The notes under the pieces: generated by a model | Told to the model about the DNA's origin: nothing | What the model saw: only the letters and a program-made list of their open reading frames with translations | The model's database searches: none | Shown here: piece by piece, positions 1-4,827 of the stretch | How positions within the stretch are numbered: position 1 is the stretch's first letter | Layout of the letters: every line of letters starts with the position of its first letter | Position numbers and translations under genes: made by a program | From: Acetofilamentum sp. | GTDB lineage: Bacteria > Bacteroidota > Bacteroidia > Bacteroidales > JAFGXI01 | DNA: 9,304 nucleotides | Reading direction: 5' to 3' | Assembly: GCA_020720565.1 (NCBI GenBank) | Contig: DYOK01000017.1 | Span: forward strand, 13,379-22,682

Positions 1-51
1 GATTGATGATTTGCCTGTCCCGCAAAGCGGGGTTGAAGGGTTTATTTGTTT

Positions 52-97
52 ACAGGTTGAAAGTTCCAAGTTACATGTTGCAAGTATAAAGTTGAAA
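52..97 (+). repeat. Degenerate heptad array, left arm
   Basis: Six and a half consecutive 7-base units read ACAGGTT, GAAAGTT, CCAAGTT, ACATGTT, GCAAGTA, TAAAGTT and GAAAG. Positions 5-7 of each unit are mostly GTT, while the first bases vary. The units are in perfect register with no gaps. Two further units of the same kind (GTAAGTT, GCATGTT) lie at 140-153 but out of register. The array is the counterpart, in opposite orientation, of the one at 171-205. From memory, such heptad tracts are scattered through intergenic DNA of many Bacteroidota; their role is unknown to me. Confidence 0.7.
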
Positions 98-139
98 GCC
101 TGTCCACCTTCGGTCGATAAATCTACCGACAGGTAGATT
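98..139. repeat. REP-like palindromic core between heptad arms
   Basis: This begins with the octamer GCCTGTCC, also present at 13-20, and ends in a perfect hairpin: AATCTACC (120-127), loop GACA, GGTAGATT (132-139). CCGACAGG at 126-133 is a near inverse of the CCTGTCC at the start, so the whole segment can fold as an imperfect palindrome. It resembles small dispersed palindromic repeats rather than a terminator, since no T-run follows on either strand. Confidence 0.55.
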
Positions 140-170
140 GTAAGTTGCATGTTTTAAAACAGTAAGCTAT

Positions 171-205
171 AACCTTCAACCTGAAACCTGAAACCGGAAA
201 CCTGT
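171..205 (-). repeat. Heptad array, right arm (inverted)
   Basis: Five exact 7-base registers read AACCTTC, AACCTGA, AACCTGA, AACCGGA and AACCTGT on the plus strand. Read on the minus strand they become ACAGGTT, TCCGGTT, TCAGGTT, TCAGGTT and GAAGGTT, matching the style of the left arm. Both arms begin at their outer edge with the same unit, ACAGGTT, so 52-205 forms one large imperfect inverted repeat. Confidence 0.75.
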
Positions 206-238
206 ATGCAAAGATAGGTAAATTGTATACAGAATTGA

Positions 239-272
239 CAAAAAAAGCCTTTGCAATTATACTGCAAAGGCT
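239..272 (-). terminator. Intrinsic terminator of the rplU-rpmA operon
   Basis: A perfect 10-base-pair stem (AGCCTTTGCA at 246-255 with TGCAAAGGCT at 263-272) closes a 7-base loop. On the minus strand it is followed at once by seven T residues (246-240). It starts 27 bases after the rpmA stop codon, as expected for a factor-independent terminator. The weak A-run on the other side gives little reason to expect bidirectional action. Confidence 0.93.
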
Positions 273-299
273 CTGTTTTATACGATTCTATCGGATAGA

Positions 300-566
300 C
301 TATTCTGCAGCAACAACTGGGAGAACAGAAATAAACGATCGGTTGTTTTGTTTCTTTTGGAAGGTCACCACGCCATCGATTAAAGCATAAATGGTGTGAT
401 CTCTACCCATACCCACGTTTTCGCCAGGGTGGTGAGTGGTTCCTCTTTGACGCATGATAATGTTACCGGCCTTTGCTGTTTGACCGCCAAAAATCTTAAC
501 GCCTAATCTCTTACTTTCGGATTCGCGGCCGTTGCGCGAACTACCCATTCCTTTCTTATGAGCCAT
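300..566 (-). CDS. rpmA: 50S ribosomal protein L27
   Basis: This 88-residue protein is a complete bacterial L27, a large-subunit protein whose N-terminal tail reaches toward the peptidyl transferase centre and helps position tRNA. The N-terminus (MAHKKGMGSSRNGRESESKRLG) is the family hallmark, followed by GVKIFGGQTAKAGNIIMRQRG and the HPGENVGMGRDHTIYA segment. There is no cleavable N-terminal extension of the kind seen in Firmicutes, so the mature tail is made directly from the ATG. It is the second gene of a minus-strand pair: only 13 bases separate it from the rplU stop, and a strong terminator follows. There is no Shine-Dalgarno sequence; the upstream DNA is A/T-rich, usual for this phylum. 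Identification is secure. Confidence 0.98.
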   Translation of the reverse strand: MAHKKGMGSSRNGRESESKRLGVKIFGGQTAKAGNIIMRQRGTTHHPGENVGMGRDHTIYALIDGVVTFQKKQNNRSFISVLPVVAAE

Positions 567-579
567 ATCTTAGCGTATA

Positions 580-888
580 TTATTTAATGTCTTGAATTTG
601 GATCTGTGTTAAGAATTGACGGTGGCCATTTCTTTTGATAAATCCTTTTCTGCGTTTCTTTTTGAAAACGATAACAGTATCATCTTTGAGGTGCGATAAA
701 ACCTTAGCGGTAACTTTAACGCCGTCCACTTTGGGAGCGCCAACCTTAACTTGCTTGCCATCGTCGGTCAAAAGCACTTTGTCGAACTCAACGTCCGAAC
801 CTGCTTCAGCCTGTAAACGATGCACATAGAGTTTTTGGTCTTTTTCAACTTTAAATTGTTGACCCGCTATTTCTACGATTGCGTACAT
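580..888 (-). CDS. rplU: 50S ribosomal protein L21
   Basis: This 102-residue protein is bacterial L21, which binds 23S rRNA in the large subunit. The opening MYAIVEIAGQQFKVEKDQ, the central DDTVIVFKKKRRKGFIKRNGH segment rich in basic residues and the closing RQFLTQIQIQDI are typical, and the length matches the family (about 100-105 residues). It is the first gene of the rplU-rpmA unit, read from a promoter at about 975-1005, which leaves an untranslated leader of about 80 bases. The ATG at 888 is the only sensible start and has no Shine-Dalgarno; the leader just before it is very A/T-rich. The gene is ordinary and intact. Confidence 0.98.
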   Translation of the reverse strand: MYAIVEIAGQQFKVEKDQKLYVHRLQAEAGSDVEFDKVLLTDDGKQVKVGAPKVDGVKVTAKVLSHLKDDTVIVFKKKRRKGFIKRNGHRQFLTQIQIQDIK

Positions 889-974
889 GTGAATAATTTA
901 TTTATGTTTAATTAAATACTCAGATCTAAATCTCTATCAAAGAATCAAAAAAACCGACTCCTTTAACGAGCTTG

Positions 975-1005
975 CAAAGCTACAAAAATATTTTTTTATG
1001 AACAA
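975..1005 (-). promoter_or_regulatory. Candidate promoter for rplU-rpmA
   Basis: On the minus strand, TAGCTTTG (982-975) matches the Bacteroidota -7 consensus TAnnTTTG exactly. A TTG at 1005-1003 lies 20 bases upstream as a candidate -33 box. Transcription would start near 968, giving a leader of about 80 bases. The promoter sits 8-38 bases past the stop codon of the secreted nuclease gene, so the ribosomal operon has its own start. Confidence 0.65.
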
Positions 1006-1012
1006 GTCTTTG

Positions 1013-2797
1013 TCAATATTCTTTTACAAGTTTTACAGATTCTTTTTGCATCGGGTTTTCGAGCATCAGAAGATAAAACCCCCTTTCTAACTTGCTAATA
1101 TCTAGTGATATTTCGAAATTTCCGGGGTCAGTTTGTTCAGATTCTTGGGCCCAAACCACACGCCCTTGCATATCGACAATCCTTATTTTAAGCGAGCCCA
1201 CGGCTTTATTTTGTGCTTCAATTTGCACTTGGTTTTGTGCTGGATTCGGATATACTTTCATACCAAAATGGGTTTCTGGAATTTCGATTCCCGATGGCGA
1301 GGCATAGCCAAGCAGAAGAATATCATCGAGTTCCCATGTGCACGACCCTGTTGCTGGTGTGCTGGTGTATTTAAACCCGAAATAAACCGATTCGCCTTGA
1401 ATCTGGCTTAAATCGATATTGCCCGACACCTCCCACGTAAAATCGAGATCAGTCGAATAATGAACGCCATCGATCAATGTCCATGTAGCATTGTTGGGGT
1501 CGCCACTTCCAGAGTAATCACTTGAATAATACAATTCGAGCGGGTTTCCGTTGTATTTGCTAGCCGACCAGAAGCTTAACACTTCGTCGAACATTTCATT
1601 TAAGTTAACAGATGGTGAAATGAGCCAATCTTGATTATCGACCGTCACCGAATTGGTATAATCGTAACCAGACATTGCACCATAGTATGTGCTGTTATGG
1701 CCGTATGTATAAGTAGGTACATTCCAAATTCGTTGATTGTCTAAAACTGAGTATTCTTGCCATCCACCTGAGCTTAGGCTTTGGTCGTCGAATGTTTTAT
1801 TGAACACCGTAATGGGTGTACGCTGGGTGTGTAAGACCATGTCTAAGGCCACTGGCAAGTGATCGGACATATTGTATAATGCGTCGATAACGGCGGTGGG
1901 TGCGCTGTTGTTTGTCCCCGCATTGATATCGGAATTATAATGCAAGCCATCTTGCCCAATGGTCTGATAAGAGCTACTGAGGTAACTCATTTTGTTACGG
2001 GTTTGTTTGATGGCATCCGATATTAGAATAAAATCGAACCTATCGTCCATGCCACCCGAAGCAAAGCATTCGCCCGAGGTATGCGTCGATTGGGTATGTA
2101 CATCGGCAAAACTGCTGTTGTTGTTCCAATTCCCCAATCTATTAATGGGGTCGTAAAGTCGGCACGCACTTGTGTTATAATTGATCATGTTTTGGAAGCA
2201 GGCTTCGCTCGATGTGTACACATTAAAATCGCCTGCAACCACATAATTATCTAAATTGCGAGCCGAAGCATAGTTCATAATATTTTGCGTGCTTTGATCA
2301 CGAAGCTCGGCAGACGACGTTTCGTTACCTGCTTTAAGGTGGGCCACCACCACATCGAAATCGATGGTATCGCTACCTAAAAACGACATATGGTACACAT
2401 CGGACTGGGCAGGGTCGCCTTGAATCACTTCTTGCGAATTAAGTTTTAAATGACTAGAATTGTAATAGATCATATTTACGCTGTAACTACCCGATAAAGC
2501 GGCATGGTTCCAACAGGTTACCCCGTTAATATTGAGCGTTTGTGACATCAAATAATCGATATCAGCCAAGTCTGCATCCATTTCGTTAACGGTAATGATG
2601 TCGGGTTGTACATATGGTAAAATGGTTCTTAAGTATCCATTTTTGTCGTCTCTGTTGTTGTTGGTACTGTTACAATCGTACACGTTTTTACCGTAATACA
2701 ATACGTTGTAATGCATTAAACGAATGGTATCTTGCGCCTTAACTTGAACATAAGTCTGCAAAAATAACAGACTCAATAATAACCCAATTGTTCTCAT
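1013..2797 (-). CDS. Secreted endonuclease/exonuclease/phosphatase-family protein with T9SS sorting domain
   Basis: The protein has 594 residues from the ATG at 2797. Residues 1-21 form a signal peptide (MRTIGLLLSLLFLQ...VKA). Residues 23-325 are an EEP-fold hydrolase with the full set of motifs: N31 in HYNVL, metal ligand E72 in NEMD, H153 in VAHLK, GDFN at 189-192, DDRFD at 251-255 and SDHLP at 311-315 with the catalytic His. Residues 330-500 look like a choice-of-anchor/MAM-like beta-sandwich. From about 502 on is a type A T9SS sorting tail (KVYPNP, SLKIRIVDMQGRVV, GFYLLMLE, SVKLVKEY), so it should cross the outer membrane and be released or attached to the surface. Substrate is uncertain: DNA is likely, phosphoesters possible. 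An in-frame TTG at 2827 would add ten residues before the signal peptide and is rejected. No clear terminator follows. Confidence 0.9.
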   Translation of the reverse strand: MRTIGLLLSLLFLQTYVQVKAQDTIRLMHYNVLYYGKNVYDCNSTNNNRDDKNGYLRTILPYVQPDIITVNEMDADLADIDYLMSQTLNINGVTCWNHAALSGSYSVNMIYYNSSHLKLNSQEVIQGDPAQSDVYHMSFLGSDTIDFDVVVAHLKAGNETSSAELRDQSTQNIMNYASARNLDNYVVAGDFNVYTSSEACFQNMINYNTSACRLYDPINRLGNWNNNSSFADVHTQSTHTSGECFASGGMDDRFDFILISDAIKQTRNKMSYLSSSYQTIGQDGLHYNSDINAGTNNSAPTAVIDALYNMSDHLPVALDMVLHTQRTPITVFNKTFDDQSLSSGGWQEYSVLDNQRIWNVPTYTYGHNSTYYGAMSGYDYTNSVTVDNQDWLISPSVNLNEMFDEVLSFWSASKYNGNPLELYYSSDYSGSGDPNNATWTLIDGVHYSTDLDFTWEVSGNIDLSQIQGESVYFGFKYTSTPATGSCTWELDDILLLGYASPSGIEIPETHFGMKVYPNPAQNQVQIEAQNKAVGSLKIRIVDMQGRVVWAQESEQTDPGNFEISLDISKLERGFYLLMLENPMQKESVKLVKEY

Positions 2798-2878
2798 CGG
2801 AATTAATTTTTTATTAAATATTGACAATTACGGGGTGGTGTTGGTTTCTTTCCTTTATACCAAAAAAAGAAAGGACAG

Positions 2879-2905
2879 CAAAGTTACACATTTTAGAATA
2901 TACAA
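2879..2905 (-). promoter_or_regulatory. Candidate promoter for the secreted nuclease gene
   Basis: On the minus strand TAACTTTG (2886-2879) fits TAnnTTTG exactly, and TTG at 2905-2903 lies 16 bases upstream. The expected start near 2872 gives a leader of about 75 bases before the ATG at 2797. The leader's beginning can fold through TTTCTTT (2845-2851) and AAAGAAA (2866-2872). Confidence 0.5.
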
Positions 2906-3240
2906 TGCTACATTATTTTTTATGTTGATGAGTAGTTGGTTTGTTCCAGATTACACATAAATTATCGATTTAAAATGTATTTTCACTTTTCTATAAAAAC
3001 CGAAATTTTAATGTCTGATATTAATACCCAAAACACCTTCAACTGATAGATATAAAACAGATTTATTCTCTTCTATTTTCTGAAAAAATTTTATTTCTCT
3101 ATTTCCGAAAATTGCATTTATTACTTGAATTTAGGATTTAAAAGGGGCGTAGCCCTGACATGATATAGTCTCTTTATAATTTTGAATTGTATCAAAAGAA
3201 CGACAAAAAAAATTAAAACAGAACAAGAATTACAGCCAAT
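2906..3240. other. Gene-free A/T-rich stretch between hflX and the nuclease gene
   Basis: This 335-base stretch follows the hflX stop and precedes the nuclease promoter, both on the minus strand. It is A/T-rich with many stop codons in all frames, and I see no convincing small gene, tRNA or repeat array in it. The only GC-rich island is a short hairpin at 3143-3156, listed separately. A minus-strand T-run lies at about 3205-3212, 29 bases past the hflX stop, with no stem in front of it. Confidence 0.6.
3143..3156 (-). terminator. Weak hairpin downstream of hflX, possible terminator
   Basis: GGGC (3145-3148), loop GTA and GCCC (3152-3155) make a short GC stem. On the minus strand it is followed by CTTTT. 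It lies about 85 bases past the hflX stop. With only four strong pairs it is a poor terminator and may instead be a small palindromic repeat. Confidence 0.25.
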
Positions 3241-4434
3241 TTAATACAGTAGGTTGTTATATGGATATCGTTTGATATGAATTTCTTTTACTTTTTTGTA
3301 TAGAATCGCTTTAAACTCGTCGACAAAGGTTTTGTCTTTAGCCGAAATAAACACCGAATGCACATTGTTTTTCGACATCCATGTTTTTTTCCAGTCATCG
3401 AGCGAAAAATTGAGTTTTGTTTTGGGTGTTAAATCGTCTTCATCTTTTGGGATGTATTGATATTGGTCAATTTTATTAAACAACAAATAGCTTGGTTTTT
3501 CGAGTTTGTCTATTTCGCGTAGGGTTTCTTCGACAATTTCGATTTGTTCTTCGAAGTTGGGATGCGAAATATCGACTACATGGATTAGAATATCGGCTTC
3601 GCGAACCTCGTCGAGCGTCGATTTAAACGATTCGACCAAACCATGAGGCAGTTTGCGAATAAAACCCACCGTATCGGAAAGCAAAAACGGGAGATTGTCG
3701 ATGACCACTTTTCGAACGGTGGTATCGAGTGTGGCAAAGAGCTTATTTTCGGCCAAAACCTCCGATTTACTGAGCACATTCATCAAGGTCGATTTGCCCA
3801 CATTGGTATAGCCAACCAAAGCTACCCGTATCATTTGCCCTCTGTTTTTGCGCTGAGTAGCCATCTGTCGGTCAATTTTTTCTAAATCTTCTTTCAGTTT
3901 GCTAATTTTATCGCGAATAATTCGTCGGTCTGTTTCTATTTCGGTTTCGCCAGGGCCACGCATCCCCACGCCCCCTTTTTGCTTTTGTAAGTGAGTCCAC
4001 ATTCGGGTTAAACGTGGCATTAAGTACTGATACTGTGCCAATTCGACTTGGACTTTTGCGTGGGCGGTTTGAGCTCGAGCTGCAAAAATATCGAGTATAA
4101 GGGTGGTTCGATCTAAAATTTGTCGGTCGAGTACTTTTTCGATATTTCGAAGCTGCGTCGGGCTTAAATCGTCGTCGAAAATAACCACGTCAATAGCATT
4201 ATCGTCGATATAGCGTTTAATTTCTTCTAATTTACCCGTTCCTACAAACGTGACCGAATGTGGCTTTTCTAACTTTTGCGTAAACGATTTAATGGTTTCG
4301 ACGCCTGCAGTGCTCACCAAAAACTTTAATTCTTCAAGATACTCCCGAGTTTGTAATTCGGTTTGGTTTTGTGTTATGATGCCGATTAATACAGCACGTT
4401 CTTTAACGCGCTCGGTGAGGTGTGCTTTTTCCAT
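3241..4434 (-). CDS. hflX: GTPase HflX
   Basis: This 397-residue protein is HflX, a GTPase that binds 50S and 70S ribosomes and, in species where it has been studied, splits stalled or hibernating ribosomes during heat and other stress. Residues 1-190 are the HflX N-domain: DDDLSPTQLRNIE (87-99), DRTTLILDIFAARAQT (108-123) and the family signature MRGPGETEIETDRR (158-171), then a charged helix. The G domain follows with GYTNVGKST (208-216, P-loop), TLDTTVR (235-241), DTVGF (254-258), NKID (320-323) and SAK (364-366), so all nucleotide-binding motifs are intact. Length is close to the family's usual 370-430. It is transcribed alone, divergently from the transporter gene. The ATG at 4434 has no Shine-Dalgarno. 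Confidence 0.96.
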   Translation of the reverse strand: MEKAHLTERVKERAVLIGIITQNQTELQTREYLEELKFLVSTAGVETIKSFTQKLEKPHSVTFVGTGKLEEIKRYIDDNAIDVVIFDDDLSPTQLRNIEKVLDRQILDRTTLILDIFAARAQTAHAKVQVELAQYQYLMPRLTRMWTHLQKQKGGVGMRGPGETEIETDRRIIRDKISKLKEDLEKIDRQMATQRKNRGQMIRVALVGYTNVGKSTLMNVLSKSEVLAENKLFATLDTTVRKVVIDNLPFLLSDTVGFIRKLPHGLVESFKSTLDEVREADILIHVVDISHPNFEEQIEIVEETLREIDKLEKPSYLLFNKIDQYQYIPKDEDDLTPKTKLNFSLDDWKKTWMSKNNVHSVFISAKDKTFVDEFKAILYKKVKEIHIKRYPYNNLLY

Positions 4435-4465
4435 ACTTTATGGTGTCAGTGTTCAGAAATTGATT

Positions 4466-4478
4466 CCCACACAGTGGG
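4466..4478 (-). promoter_or_regulatory. Short hairpin in the hflX leader
   Basis: CCCAC (4466-4470) and GTGGG (4474-4478) form a 5-base-pair stem with a 3-base loop. It would sit within the first 20 bases of the predicted hflX transcript, about 30 bases before the start codon. It could stabilise the 5' end or affect initiation, but it is short. Confidence 0.3.
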
Positions 4479-4490
4479 TCGTACTTGCTG

Positions 4491-4518
4491 CAAAGATAGT
4501 CCGAATACGGCAAAACAA
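4491..4518 (-). promoter_or_regulatory. Candidate promoter for hflX
   Basis: On the minus strand TATCTTTG (4498-4491) matches TAnnTTTG exactly, with TTG at 4518-4516 seventeen bases upstream. The expected start near 4484 leaves a leader of about 50 bases. The same spacing of 17 is seen at the divergent transporter promoter. Confidence 0.6.
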
Positions 4519-4535
4519 GATTGAAAATATTCAAA

Positions 4536-4599
4536 TAAGGTCTTCGACCTATTTATCCGTTTTGTAAAGTACATTAAAACTGGTTTTTAGCTTAATAAA
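4536..4599 (-). repeat. Dispersed bipartite repeat, copy A
   Basis: Two blocks recur at 8221-8283 in inverted orientation. The first is 22 bases (4536-4557), centred on AGGTC-TTC-GACCT with flanking TAA and ATTTATC. The second is 15 bases (4585-4599, TTTTAGCTTAATAAA). The gap between blocks is 27 bases here and 26 in the other copy, with about half of the gap bases alike, so this looks like one diverged element rather than two chance matches. Read on the minus strand it lies upstream of hflX, outside its promoter. Confidence 0.75.
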
Positions 4600-4711
4600 A
4601 TCTGACACTATTTTATTCTAAGTTCTTACTCAAGTATTTGCCCCATAAATTAAAATCCTGCAATTCCATGTGTATTAGTAACTTGTACACTAAATCAATA
4701 CAATTTACAAA

Positions 4712-4743
4712 TTCGCACAACGATATAAAATCGAAAATGCGAA
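4712..4743. promoter_or_regulatory. Nested dyad upstream of the transporter promoter
   Basis: TTCGCA (4712-4717) pairs with TGCGAA (4738-4743), and inside it CGAT (4721-4724) pairs with ATCG (4730-4733). The two share almost the same centre near 4727, so the whole 32 bases are roughly symmetric. It ends 19 bases before the candidate -33 box (4763), a suitable place for a dimeric regulator. No known operator consensus is recognised. Confidence 0.4.
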
Positions 4744-4762
4744 ATTTAAGGCCATCTAGGGA

Positions 4763-4790
4763 TTGAAAATAGTAAGAATTGTTACTTTTG
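4763..4790 (+). promoter_or_regulatory. Candidate promoter for the transporter-epimerase operon
   Basis: TACTTTTG (4783-4790) matches TAnnTTTG exactly, with TTG at 4763-4765 seventeen bases upstream. Transcription should start around 4796-4798, giving a leader of about 30 bases before the ATG at 4828. This location also argues against the upstream TTG at 4795 as a start codon, because that codon would fall at or before the transcript's first base. Confidence 0.6.
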
Positions 4791-4827
4791 TTGTTTGCTA
4801 GTTTTCAAACTGAAAAAACACACGCCT

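Larger units (their letters stand above)
1..238. other. Gene-free, repeat-rich intergenic stretch
   Basis: No open reading frame with recognisable content lies here. The stretch is made of short repeats: a GC hairpin near the left edge (CCCGC-AAA-GCGGG, 19-31), the octamer GCCTGTCC occurring twice (13-20 and 98-105), two opposed arrays of 7-base units (52-97 and 171-205) and a central hairpin (120-139). It lies downstream of the rpmA terminator, so it is probably non-coding spacer. What lies to the left of the window is not visible. Confidence 0.75.
4435..4827. other. Divergent regulatory region between hflX and the transporter gene
   Basis: This 393-base non-coding stretch carries two outward-facing promoters. 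From left to right it holds a leader hairpin and TAnnTTTG promoter for hflX (4466-4518), a copy of a dispersed repeat (4536-4599), a further A/T hairpin (AATAAAAT 4594-4601 with ATTTTATT 4610-4617), a nested dyad (4712-4743) and the promoter of the transporter gene (4763-4790). I see nothing coding in it; plus-strand reading frames that enter from inside hflX are shadows. Confidence 0.7.

Noticed and set aside
52..205. Possible CRISPR array or tandem-repeat gene.
   Set aside because: Units are only 7 bases, contiguous and degenerate, without spacers, and no cas-like gene or open frame is present.
889..968. Known ribosomal-protein leader RNA (autoregulatory structure) before rplU.
   Set aside because: The leader is A/T-rich and I see no stem of useful length; only short palindromes such as AGATCT are present.
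2798..2827. TTG at 2827 as start of the secreted nuclease gene, adding ten residues.
   Set aside because: The extension puts charged residues before a signal peptide that begins well at the ATG at 2797; TTG starts are rare.
4250..4567. Plus-strand open frame running from inside hflX into the divergent region.
   Set aside because: It is mostly the antisense of hflX, with no recognisable domain, promoter or ribosome site; the repeat copy accounts for its end.
4795..4827. TTG at 4795 as start of the exporter gene.
   Set aside because: It lies within about 5 bases of an exact -7 box (4783-4790), at or before the expected transcript start, while ATG 4828 leaves a normal short leader.
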